Assembly: GCA_963798445.1 (NCBI GenBank)
Contig: CAWCTH010000003.1
Location: 1,550,001 to 1,614,000 of the forward strand
DNA length: 64,000 nt
Direction: 5' to 3'
DNA from: DASXAI01 sp963798445
Lineage (GTDB): Bacteria > Actinomycetota > Acidimicrobiia > Acidimicrobiales > Ilumatobacteraceae
Made by a program: the position numbers and the translations under genes. Below the pieces are notes generated by a model. It saw only the letters and a list, made by a program, of their open reading frames with translations. It was not told the DNA's origin and made no database searches. Each line of letters opens with the position of its first letter. The stretch's first letter is position 1. This document shows, piece by piece, positions 36,094 to 44,312 of this stretch.

Positions 36094-36135
36094 CCAATGG
36101 CCCTTCTGCCGGCGCCGTGTCCGCCGCATGGTGGA

Positions 36136-36921
36136 GGCATGTTTCCACAGACGATGGTGGTGCCGTTGGACGGTTCGGAGTTCGCAGCCAGAGCCGTGCC
36201 GGTCGCGTGCGCCATCATGAGACAGCGTCAAGGCCGAGTGCTCTTGATGACGACCCACTGGGACGGCGACGTCACGGTGCCTCGGGACTACCTCGCCGAG
36301 ATTGCATCCGCGGTCCAGGATGTCGAGGTGGACACTGTCGTGGTCCACGACCGGGCGGCAGCAGCGGCGATCGAGGTGGTGGCGAGGGCGGAGCCCGGCC
36401 GCATCGTCTGCATGACGAGCCACGGGCGGGGTCGCCTGCGGTGGGGGTTGCTCGGCAGCGTCGCTGAGCAGGTCGTATCCGATTCCCGGGACCCTGTGGT
36501 CCTGCTCGGCCGGCATTGCAGGACCGAATGGCCGAATGGGCCACAGCGCTTGCTCATGTGTGTTGACGGATCGAGCATCGCCCCGACGGTGCTGCCGACG
36601 GCGATCGAGTGGGCCAAGGCACTCGCACTCGACGTCGATGTGGCCATCGCGATCCATCCTTTGGACACCCTGACGAACGACGACATCCTGGACGCAATCG
36701 CCGGCAAGGTGGAAGCCGAAGGACTTCGCGTCCAGAAGAACGTCATCCGCAGTTCGTACCCGGCTGGGGCGCTCGCCGATATGGCCGACTCGTTCGACGT
36801 CGGCCTCATCGCGATGAGCAGCCATGCGCGCACCGGGGCGGCCCGCCTCGCCCTCGGAAGCGTGACGATGGGGGTCGTGGGCATGGCCCGATGCCCGGTC
36901 TTGGTCGCGACGACGCCCTGA
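36136..36921 (+). CDS. tandem universal stress protein (UspA family)
   Basis: A 261-residue protein of two Usp domains. The first opens MVVPLDGSEFAARAVPVA and ends with MTSHGRGRLRWGLLGSVAEQ, the ATP-binding G-x2-G-x9-G pattern. The second opens LLMCVDGSSIAPTVLPTA and ends MSSHARTGAARLALGSVTMG. ATG at 36136 has GGAGG directly upstream. Double Usp proteins are typical of actinobacterial dormancy and hypoxia responses. Confidence 0.9.
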   Translation, partial: GMFPQTMVVPLDGSEFAARAVPVACAIMRQRQGRVLLMTTHWDGDVTVPRDYLAEIASAVQDVEVDTVVVHDRAAAAAIEVVARAEPGRIVCMTSHGRGRLRWGLLGSVAEQVVSDSRDPVVLLGRHCRTEWPNGPQRLLMCVDGSSIAPTVLPTAIEWAKALALDVDVAIAIHPLDTLTNDDILDAIAGKVEAEGLRVQKNVIRSSYPAGALADMADSFDVGLIAMSSHARTGAARLALGSVTMGVVGMARCPVLVATTP

Positions 36922-36943
36922 CCCACTGGGATGGGATCGACCA

Positions 36944-37606
36944 TCATGTGAGCACGTAGGGCGTGAGCCGGTGGACCCTTCCATAGCGCATGTGCCACGC
37001 GACCGCGCCCGCCGACAACGCCGCATAGGCGCACCACAGCGAGGTGAACCCGTCGAGCGTGAGCCAGGCCAGCCCGGCAACGCACAGGAAGTTCGCGAGC
37101 CCGTAGACGGCGATGTGGCGATAGCCGGAGAACAGCAACGCTCCGCACACGGCGACGACGTAGAGGACGACAACAATGCCACCGTGACTGAGTTCGACGG
37201 TGTAGGCAAGGTGGTACGGCTGCCCTTCCACGGAGATCGGCGCGGCGAGCATCGCGGCAGCCAGCACTGTGGAGACGCCGACGCCGAGCGCGACGAACGG
37301 GACCATCTGCCACCGACGCCTACCGGTCGGCTCGAGGACGAGGACGGCGAACGGCACGAACACCGGAAGGACGACGAAGGCGATGAGCAGGTATGTCCAG
37401 AGTGCAACCCGTCCGAGGGAACGCGGCACGTGTCCTTCCACTCCCCACCACACGAACGCCTCGATCAACTGGTGGACACCCAGCAACACCGGCAACGTGG
37501 CCAGTAGGAGGTGGCTCCTTCGTCCCCGGAGATGGCGGTAGGCGTCGATGCCGATCGCCGTCACCAGTGCTCCGCCGACGACGTCAGCCTGCGCGGAGAA
37601 GCACAC
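36944..37606 (-). CDS. DUF6629-like membrane protein
   Basis: A 220-residue integral membrane protein with about seven hydrophobic helices. It starts MCFSAQADVVGGALVTAIG and continues LPVLLGVHQLIEAFVWW, a pattern of the uncharacterised DUF6629 group in actinobacteria. Convergent with the universal stress gene. The function is unknown. Confidence 0.8.
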   Translation of the reverse strand: MCFSAQADVVGGALVTAIGIDAYRHLRGRRSHLLLATLPVLLGVHQLIEAFVWWGVEGHVPRSLGRVALWTYLLIAFVVLPVFVPFAVLVLEPTGRRRWQMVPFVALGVGVSTVLAAAMLAAPISVEGQPYHLAYTVELSHGGIVVVLYVVAVCGALLFSGYRHIAVYGLANFLCVAGLAWLTLDGFTSLWCAYAALSAGAVAWHMRYGRVHRLTPYVLT

Positions 37607-37664
37607 ACCACCGCCCCCCGCAGCTGGTCGTCGGGTGCACGTCCGTGACCTCTCTCAGCTCGTC

Positions 37665-38660
37665 GTGACGACGCTCCTCGTCGCGCTCCCTCTGACGGGC
37701 GTGCTTCGGGTCACACTTGAGCGCGACCTCGACCTCGACGTTGTCGCCATCAACGAGCTCGGGCCACCGCAGACCATGGTCGGTCTGCTCACCCGGGATT
37801 CGATCCATGGTCGGTTCCCGGAACCCGTGACCGCCGGCGAAGGCCACTTGCAGATCGGCGACCGACTGGTTCGATTGCTGGCCGAGCGCGACCCGGCCGC
37901 CCTCCCCTGGCGGGATCTCGGCGTGACCGTCGTGATCGAATCGACCGGGCACTTCAACTCCCGCGCTGCCTGCGCTGGACACCTCGCGGCCGGTGCCGAG
38001 CGAGTGGTGGTGTCGGCGCCGTGCAAGGACGCCGATGGGACGTTCGTGATCGGTGTGAACGACGCCACGTTCGACCCGGGCCGTCACCACGTCGTGTCGA
38101 ACGCGTCGTGCACCACCAATTGCCTCGCGCCCATGATCAAGGTCCTCCAGGACCGCTTCGGCATCGAACGGGGGTTCATGACGACGGTCCACGCCTACAC
38201 GGGCGACCAGATGCTCGTCGATGGCCCGCACAAGGACGCGTGGCGGGCCCGGGCCGCAGCATTGAACATCGTGCCGACGTCGACGGGTGCGGCCCGAGCG
38301 ACGAGCGCGGTGATCGAGGAGATGGCGGGCCGTCTGGACGGCACGGCGCTGCGGGTCCCCGTCGCCGACGGCTCGATCACCGATCTCACCGTCGTGCTCG
38401 ACGAGGAAACGACCGTCGACGACGTCAACGCCGCCTTCGCTGCCGCCGCATCGACGGGGATGGCCGGCGTGCTGGAGTACAGCACCGAGCCGCTGGTATC
38501 GACCGACATCGTCGGCGCGGCGGCATCATGCGTCTTCGACGCCGGGCTCACGATGGTGTCCGGCCGCCTGGTCAAGGTGTTCGGCTGGTACGACAACGAA
38601 TGGGGCTACGCCAACCGGCTCGCGGAGCTCACCGCCCTCGTGGCAGGCGACGCGCGCTGA
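37665..38660 (+). CDS. glyceraldehyde-3-phosphate dehydrogenase, N-terminally truncated
   Basis: The catalytic body of GAPDH is well conserved: VVSNASCTTNCLAPMIKVL with the nucleophilic Cys, MTTVHAYTGDQ with the His, PTSTGAARATSAV and FGWYDNEWGYANRL at the end. The NAD-binding start (NGFGRIGR) is missing. In its place is an unrelated hydrophobic stretch, TTLLVALPLTGVLRV, running straight into TLERDLDLDVVAIN. No GFGRIG coding occurs in any frame just upstream, so this is a 5' loss rather than a frameshift. Probably non-functional, or a split gene. Confidence 0.75.
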   Translation: MTTLLVALPLTGVLRVTLERDLDLDVVAINELGPPQTMVGLLTRDSIHGRFPEPVTAGEGHLQIGDRLVRLLAERDPAALPWRDLGVTVVIESTGHFNSRAACAGHLAAGAERVVVSAPCKDADGTFVIGVNDATFDPGRHHVVSNASCTTNCLAPMIKVLQDRFGIERGFMTTVHAYTGDQMLVDGPHKDAWRARAAALNIVPTSTGAARATSAVIEEMAGRLDGTALRVPVADGSITDLTVVLDEETTVDDVNAAFAAAASTGMAGVLEYSTEPLVSTDIVGAAASCVFDAGLTMVSGRLVKVFGWYDNEWGYANRLAELTALVAGDAR

Positions 38661-38718
38661 CGCCATGGTCGCGCTGCGCCCGGGCGCTCGATCGGTTCAT
38701 CAACCCAGGAGACACCGT

Positions 38719-38800
38719 ATGGACTTCGAGATCCCGCAGGACCACCGCCGCTACCGCATCACCGAAGGCGCCGAAGAGATCCAGATGCGCCGCGCATCGC
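38719..38800 (+). pseudogene. acyl-CoA dehydrogenase remnant: N-terminus joined to C-terminus
   Basis: After a good AGGAG site the reading is MDFEIPQDHRRYRITEGAEE, then IQMRR. MDFEIPQ is a standard acyl-CoA dehydrogenase start and YRITEGAEEIQMRR is its standard C-terminal signature. The roughly 340 residues between them are gone. The fused micro-gene is followed by low-complexity Arg-rich reading with no family match. Confidence 0.65.
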
Positions 38801-38851
38801 GGCCGACACCGCCGAGCGGCCGCGTCCGGATGCGCAGGATCGAAGCCGGTG

Positions 38852-39385
38852 TCAGTCGCCGATCGTGCCGTCGATCGCCTCACGAATCAGGTCGGCGTGG
38901 CCGAGGTGACGGGCGTACTCCTCGATCATGTGGACGAGGATCCAGCGCACGTTCTTCCGGTCGCGCCCCGTGTGTTGGACCTGCTCGAGTTCGTCGAGCG
39001 ACCTGACGCCGGTCATCACCGCCCGCGCCGCGGTGATCTCGGCGGACAGCGCAGCGAGCGCTCCGTCGATGGTCGCATCGGCCGGTGGATGAAAGTCGCC
39101 GTCACGGTCGCCGAGCGGATGGGCGTCGCCGTAGAAGATCGGTGGCGCATCCTGGCCGGCGAGGCCCCGTCGGAACCAGCTGCGCTCGACCTCGGCGAGG
39201 TGGCGGACGATGCCGAGGATCGTCATGTCACTTGGCGGGCACGCGGCGCGGCGGGACTGCTCGTCGTTGAGGCCCTCGGCTTTGCGCGCAAGCACGGCGC
39301 GCTGGTACTCGAGGAACGTCTCGAGGGTCGTCCGCTCGTCAGAAACCGGCGGGTCGGCGGGGAGCTCGGTGTGAAGTTCGGCCAC
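38852..39385 (-). CDS. DinB/DUF664 family protein
   Basis: About 177 residues. TLETFLEYQRAVLARKAEGL, MTILGIVRHLAEVERSWFRR and WILVHMIEEYARHLGHADL give the three His of the DinB-like four-helix metal site. GTG at 39385 starts VAELHTELPAD. These proteins bind Zn or Ni and some are thiol transferases using mycothiol or bacillithiol. It is divergent from the SARP remnant. Confidence 0.85.
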   Translation of the reverse strand: MAELHTELPADPPVSDERTTLETFLEYQRAVLARKAEGLNDEQSRRAACPPSDMTILGIVRHLAEVERSWFRRGLAGQDAPPIFYGDAHPLGDRDGDFHPPADATIDGALAALSAEITAARAVMTGVRSLDELEQVQHTGRDRKNVRWILVHMIEEYARHLGHADLIREAIDGTIGD

Positions 39386-39565
39386 GGCGCGCCACCGTAG
39401 ATGTGGCCGGTTCCTGCACCGAACTCGCTGCAGAGCGATGACGTCGGTCCGGGCGCCGGGTCGATGACGAGGGAGCGACACCCGGTGACGGTCGCGCCGG
39501 CTGCTACGTTGCTGTTGGTCGACGGGCGCCACTGGCGTGCGGGTCGTCGGCGACCCGGGGAAACA

Positions 39566-41170
39566 GTGGCGCACTGCAAGGTGCTCGGTCCGATACGCGC
39601 ATTCGATGCCAGTGGACCTGAGCTCAACCTGGCGAGCGAGCGGCAACGGCGGTTGCTGGCGATCCTGTGCCTGCACGCCGGCGGCGCCGTACGTTGCGCG
39701 GTCCTCGAGGAGCACCCTGGGGCTCTCGGCCGGAGCACTGCGCACGTCGATCAGCCGGCTCCGCCGCGCCATCGGCCCCGACGTCCTCGTCACAGCCCCG
39801 GCCGGATACCGGCTGACGGCCGACACCGATGTCGCCGAATTCGAACGGCTGGTCGGTGCGGCCGACGACGCGGACGCCGGGCCAGCTCGCGCTCGAGCGC
39901 GCCGCTCGTTGTGGCAGGGAACGCCGTATGACGAGTCGCCCACGAGCCGTGGGCCGAGGTCGAGGTCCACCGGCTCAGGGACCTGCACGCCGCCGCGATG
40001 GAGGAGTTGGTCGTCCTCCTCCTCGACGCCGATGACGACGTCGAGGTCATGGCGACCATCGTGTCGCTGATCGCCGATCATCCGTATCGACGCCACCGCC
40101 ACCGTCATCGTCGAACTGCTCACCAGGTGCCCGGACGCCCGCGCCCTCGTCACCAGCCGGAAGGCCCTCGGCGTTACCGGCGAGGTGGTGTGGCAGGTGC
40201 CCGCCCTCGGAATGCCCGATGGGCGGGCCGCGGCGTTGACGCTCGACGACCTGGATCGCCACGATGCGATCCGTCTCTTCCTCACCCGGGCCCGTGAGGC
40301 TCGCCCGGGGATGGCCGTCGACCGCCACGCCATCGGGCACGTCGTGTCGATCTGCCTGCAGCTCGATGGCATGCCATTGGCGCTGGAGCTCGCCGCGGCA
40401 AGGTTGCGGACCCTTCCGCTGGCGACGGTCGCCGAGAGCATCGGCGAGATCTTCCGCTGGAAGGGCAAAGGCGCTCCGATCGCCCGGCACACGACGCTGC
40501 GCGCCTCGATCGAGTGGAGCTTCCAGCTCATCAGCCCGGACGAGCAACAGCTGCTCATCGCCCTCGCCACGTTCCGATCACCGTTCGATGCCAATGCCGC
40601 GGTCGCCGTCACGAGGTTGATGGATGGCTCTGACGATGCGTCCGAGCAGATCAGCCGGCTGGCCGACGTCGGGCTGCTCCAGCTCGACGACGACAACGGG
40701 CAGTACCGCATGCTCAACACCGTCCGCCAGTTCTGCCTCGAGCGCGGGGCCGAACGGGGCGGCCTCGCCCAGGCCGAGAGAGCGCACGCACACTTCTTCG
40801 CCGATTGGTGCGATGACGTCGGTGCTGGGCGGATGGGGCTCGAGCGTCGACGGTTCTTGCGCCGCATGCCCGATGTGGTGGCGGCGATGGCATGGGCCCG
40901 CGACCATGACCACCGTGCCGCGTTCCGCATGTGCCGGGGTCTCGCGCCGGTGCGCAGCACCCTCGGGCAGCACGCCGACTTCGACACCACGTGGCAATGG
41001 TTGACGGGGCTCCATCCCGACCAGCGCGACGCCCTGTGGGCGGACGCCGTTGCCGGTCTACTGGCCACGGCGACCGGGACCTCACTCGTGCACGACACCG
41101 CGCCGGCCGAGGAGGCCGTGCTCGGACAGATCGCTGACGGGCCGGGTCGGGCCCGCTCGTGGCTGGAGCG
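39566..41170 (+). pseudogene. SARP/AfsR-type regulator lacking its ATPase core
   Basis: GTG at 39566 (GGGGAAA upstream) begins VAHCKVLGPIRAFDASG, the winged helix of SARP proteins, then LSAGALRTSISRLRRAIG and a BTAD helix set up to SLIADHPYR near 40088. The next residues, IDATATVIVELLTRCPDARA, belong to the far end of an NB-ARC ATPase; Walker A and B are missing. The rest (LVTSRKALGVTGEV, LDGMPLALELAAARL, TLRASIEWSFQLI) is intact to about 41170, where homology stops. There are also a one-base gain near 39718 and a one-base loss near 39943. Non-functional as it stands. Confidence 0.75.
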
Positions 41171-41440
41171 CGGGCGGGCGATGGTGCCCGCTCGCATCGC
41201 GGTGACCGTCTGTCCGAGCACGCCACTCTTCCCCGGGTTGGCGATCAGCTCTGAGGCCTGTATCAGCATCGTGGTTCCCCTCTCGTCGGGGGCACCCCAC
41301 GCGCCCTCGATGAGCATGGCGAACGGTGTGTTACAGGAGCGCATCACCTGGGCAGCCAAGACGTGGACGGCGATCCGGTGCACCCGCGTCGAGAACGCGG
41401 AGTCGCCGCGGAACATCGCCAGGCGGGTGACGGGGCTCGC

Positions 41441-41603
41441 TCACGAGTCCAGCGTCGCACTGCGAGGCTGGTCGATCAACACGAGCCAGCTGCCGTCCGG
41501 CTGGCGTAGAGCGCGAGCAGTCCGGCGGCGTCCCCGGCTCCGGCGCGTTCGGCGAAGATGTGCATCAGGTGTTCCGGGCTCGACGCGGTCTCGATGATGT
41601 CAT
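41441..41603 (-). pseudogene. SnoaL-like (NTF2 fold) remnant, internal deletion
   Basis: On the minus strand IIETASSPEHLMHIFAERAG and GDAAGLLALYA are the N-terminus of a SnoaL-like protein. They join directly to QPDGSWLVLIDQPRSATLDS and a stop, which is the C-terminal strand of the same family. About 60-80 residues between are missing. A good AGAAGGAG site precedes the ATG, which is one base out of frame with the protein. Confidence 0.6.
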
Positions 41604-41684
41604 GGTCGTCTCCTTCTGTGATGAGTGGCTCACGAGGCTTGGACGACCGCCCGGGCCGACTGTGACCAACTTCGACGCCAAACC

Positions 41685-42131
41685 TCACTCTGGTCGAGAC
41701 TCGAGGATCGTCTTCAGCTTGGTGAGGTCCTTGCGATTCGCGCGGCGCATCGCCGGCTTCATCAGCGGCGCCATCAGCTTCGAGAACCCGGCCGGTTCGC
41801 CGCAGTTGCGGAGCGTCATCCGAGTCGCGTCGCCAGATGCGGCTTCCCACGTGTACGTGGTCTCCATCGGGAACGGGCCCTGTTGCGTGCACATCACGAG
41901 CCGCTGGCCCGGAACGAACTCGGCAACCTCATAGGTGTACCGCAGCGTTCGCCCGAGGAAGCGGGCCACGAACTCGACCTGTGACCCGACCTGCAGCGGC
42001 GGCGCCGTCTTCCACTCGACCGAGTCGATGTTGTCGTACCACTCGGGCGCGTTGGAGGGGTCTGCCGCGTAGGCGCTGACGACGGCCCGCGACCTATCGA
42101 CGACGATGTCGGTGACGATGTCGACGTTCAT
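41685..42131 (-). CDS. SRPBCC (START-like) family protein
   Basis: A 148-residue helix-grip protein: MNVDIVTDIVVDRSRAVVSA opens the first strand and helix, then RYTYEVAEFVPGQRLVM and TTYTWEAASGDATRMTLRN. This polyketide-cyclase-like group binds hydrophobic ligands in a central cavity. Its start overlaps the preceding SRPBCC gene's stop by 4 nt, placing it third in an ArsR-led operon. Confidence 0.85.
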   Translation of the reverse strand: MNVDIVTDIVVDRSRAVVSAYAADPSNAPEWYDNIDSVEWKTAPPLQVGSQVEFVARFLGRTLRYTYEVAEFVPGQRLVMCTQQGPFPMETTYTWEAASGDATRMTLRNCGEPAGFSKLMAPLMKPAMRRANRKDLTKLKTILESRPE

Positions 42132-42562
42132 GCGGTCCTCTCGTCGGTGGCGGCAGCGACGAGGATCGGTAGGAAGTGCGACCATCCGGTCGCGTGCATC
42201 CCGGCGAACGCCGTCGGGATGCCGGTGTGGCGCAGGGTGAGGATCGTGTCCCCGGCGTCGTCGAGCAGGGTGACCTCGACCTGGCTCGTTCCCGGCGCGA
42301 TCTCCGGCGCGCCGTTGGTCTGTTCCCAACCGAAGCTGAACACGAGCCGCTCGAACGGAACGAGCTCGACGTACTCACCGATCATTACCGGGCCGCCGTC
42401 CATCTCGATCCGGCAGACGCCACCGGGGCGGGCGTCGAGTTCGGCGAAAGCTCCCCACCAGTCGCAGATGCGTTGCGGGTCGGTCCAGTACTTCCACACC
42501 GTCTCCGGTCTCGCGTTGATTCGCACCGTCTGCTCCACGATCGCTGCTTCTGTCTCGGTCAT
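42128..42562 (-). CDS. SRPBCC/AHSA1 domain protein
   Basis: A 144-residue Aha1-C-terminal-like protein. IVEQTVRINARPETVWKYWT and RICDWWGAFAELDARPGG, then GWSHFLPILVAAA, are the usual AHSA1 motifs. The start overlaps the ArsR stop (ATGA). ArsR plus one or more AHSA1 proteins is a widespread operon; the bound ligand is generally unknown. Confidence 0.87.
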   Translation of the reverse strand: MTETEAAIVEQTVRINARPETVWKYWTDPQRICDWWGAFAELDARPGGVCRIEMDGGPVMIGEYVELVPFERLVFSFGWEQTNGAPEIAPGTSQVEVTLLDDAGDTILTLRHTGIPTAFAGMHATGWSHFLPILVAAATDERTA

Positions 42563-42921
42563 TGCCGGGTTCCTCCTCGCGCCGCTGGAGTGTCGGCTCG
42601 GGCGGATCGAGTGCGTTCCGGCCATTCCTCGCGCTCGGCCGCGATCTTCAGCCGAGCCAGTCGGTCGGACCACATCTCGTCGACGAACGCCGCGGCGTCG
42701 CGGAGGCCTTCGCGACGCCACCGGTACAGACGCCGATTTCCGTCGGGACGGACGGCGACCAGCCCGCACTCTGCGAGCACCCCCAGATGCTGCGACACCG
42801 CAGGGCGGCTGATCGACGGGAAGTGGGCAGCGATCTCACCCGCCGGCAGCTCCGCGTCGCGGACCAGGCGGAGGATCGCGCGGCGGGTCGGGTCGGCCAG
42901 CGCCCGAAGTGCCTCATCCAT
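42559..42921 (-). CDS. ArsR family regulator
   Basis: A 120-residue ArsR-type winged helix: RALADPTRRAILRLVRDAEL, GEIAAHFPSISRPAVSQHLG and RPDGNRRLYRW. It lacks the metal-binding Cys of arsenic sensors, as usual in the group that precedes SRPBCC genes. The Met at 42921 has GGGAGGTGAGG upstream. A perfect palindrome about 45 nt before the start is the likely self-operator. Confidence 0.88.
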   Translation of the reverse strand: MDEALRALADPTRRAILRLVRDAELPAGEIAAHFPSISRPAVSQHLGVLAECGLVAVRPDGNRRLYRWRREGLRDAAAFVDEMWSDRLARLKIAAEREEWPERTRSARADTPAARGGTRQ

Positions 42922-42964
42922 CGCCTCACCTCCCGACGTGCCTTGCATCGTCACGCGAATTCCT

Positions 42965-42988
42965 CTGTGTAACCAGTAACTTACACAG
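42965..42988. promoter_or_regulatory. ArsR operator palindrome
   Basis: CTGTGTAA, eight bases, TTACACAG: a perfect 8-bp inverted repeat in the AT-rich leader of the ArsR-SRPBCC-SRPBCC operon, the expected type of site for autoregulation. Confidence 0.65.
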
Positions 42989-43039
42989 ATTGGAGCACCA
43001 GTGAAACCCGTCGACGCACTCGACCGGACTTTCAACACG

Positions 43040-43762
43040 CCGAGGGCGTGATCGGCACTGCTCCGCCTGGGTCTGCGCGAGGGCCAGGGACCTGAACGTC
43101 TCGCCCGCCCACATGCTGTTCCGCACGAACGCCACCGTCCGCTCGACGCGCAGCTTGTCGGTCGGGGCGCGGACCCGGGCCGAGTCGATCACGAACCCTC
43201 GTGTCTGGGCGTACTCGACGAACGCCTGGTTGAGTCAAGGCTCGATCCCGGCGGCATGTTCGACGATCGTCTTCATGTTGTCGGGAATCACCACCGCGAG
43301 CCCACCGAAGAACATCCACGCCGCCTCGAACCCGGCGATCACCTCCTCCAGGCTCTGACGGAAGCTCAGCCACGCGAACACGTGACGCGAGTAGCACGCC
43401 GTGAAGATCAACGCCCACACCACCCGACGCCGGCCGGTCGCCTCGTCGGCCAGGACGCCCATCCTCCCGAAATCGACCTGCAGCTCAAGGCCAGGCTCGC
43501 CGTCGGCGACCCGCACCGTCGTCTTGCGGGCCGAGCGGCCCACGCCGAACACCTCCAGCGCGTAGCGGTGCCACGTCCGCTCCGGCACGACCGCAACCCC
43601 TCGCCCCGCAACCACAACTGCAGAACCTCACGGATCTCGAACACCGGCACCTCCCGGAACATCGCCACCTGCCTGGGGCCGACCAACGGAACAGGTAGCG
43701 AGTGCACCGTAAGTGGTCCCATAACTGGCGGAAAGGTGGTCCCATGCCACTGGCGGGCGACA
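43040..43762 (-). mobile_element. IS21-family remnant (left end plus broken istA)
   Basis: At 43713-43722 and 43736-43745 GTGGTCCCAT is repeated, each followed by CTGGCG; the tract ends in a TGTCGCC terminus at 43762. Repeated terminal sequences are typical of IS21 ends. The istA reading starts at 43662 (MFREVPVFEIREVLQLWLRG), then loses the helix-turn-helix part and a frame. It resumes with GVAVVPERTWHRYALEVFG, LQVDFGRMGVLADEATGRRR and AVVIPDNMK, and hits a stop near 43235 before NQAFVEYAQTRGFVID. IstB and the other end are missing. Dead element. Confidence 0.75.
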
Positions 43763-44010
43763 CCGATCGTGAGCGGCGCGGCCGCGGCGACGCCGTCGAG
43801 CTCGGTCCGACAAGGCCTGAGGCACGGTTCCGGACACCGATGCGCTCCATCTCGTCTCGTTGCAAGGAGCCTCGCTGAAGCACGCCGACTCTCCAGCGAA
43901 CGCCAGGAGCCCACGCCGTGTCCACGCCGCTGCCCATCCACATCGACGCTATTTCAGTGGCCTAATCTGTCACCGGGCGGCCCAGCCGTGTCTTCTACCA
44001 GCCCTTCTTC

Positions 44011-44175
44011 GCGCCCTCGGCAGGATTCGAACGTGCGACACACGGTCTAGGAAGGGGTTGACAAGAACGGTGTCAAGGCCCTCCTGGCATCGGTTGGCGT
44101 GCTCCGCTTCGACCACCGTTCCTCATGAATCTCGGCGTGACGCACCGAGTCACGCCGCTTGGATGGGCAAGTGGA
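44011..44175 (-). repeat. tRNA-Arg(CCT)-like 3' fragment with flanking repeat, copy 1
   Basis: On the minus strand CCTAGACCGTGTGTCGCACG followed by TTCGAATCCTGCC reads as the 3' side of a tRNA-Arg (anticodon loop TTCCTAG, then T-arm). The T stem has a mismatch and there is no 5' half. The adjacent roughly 110 bp upstream on that strand also match copy 2, down to ATGGGCAAG near 44163. This is the form left by an integrative element at a tRNA 3' end. The copy is degenerate. Confidence 0.6.
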
Positions 44176-44312
44176 TGGGCAAGTCGCGCTGCGCCAGACG
44201 AGACGAACCGTGCTTCGGTGGGCTCCCGCCGACCCTCGTTCTCGCTCGAAAGGGTGCAGCCCGCAGCCATGGCGCTGCCCCGCCATGAATCCGCGACCGG
44301 CACGGTGGGCGA

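Noticed and set aside
41290..41420. Minus-strand reading with TRVHRIAVHVLAAQVMRS, possible N-terminus of an actinobacterial hypothetical protein
   Set aside because: Too short and broken to assign; may be another deletion remnant but homology is not secure.
43860..44288. Plus-strand reading with GRIRTCDTRSRKGLTR, and its twin at 62001-62390
   Set aside because: The RIRTCDTR pattern is the translation of a tRNA 3' end antisense strand, a known source of spurious proteins.
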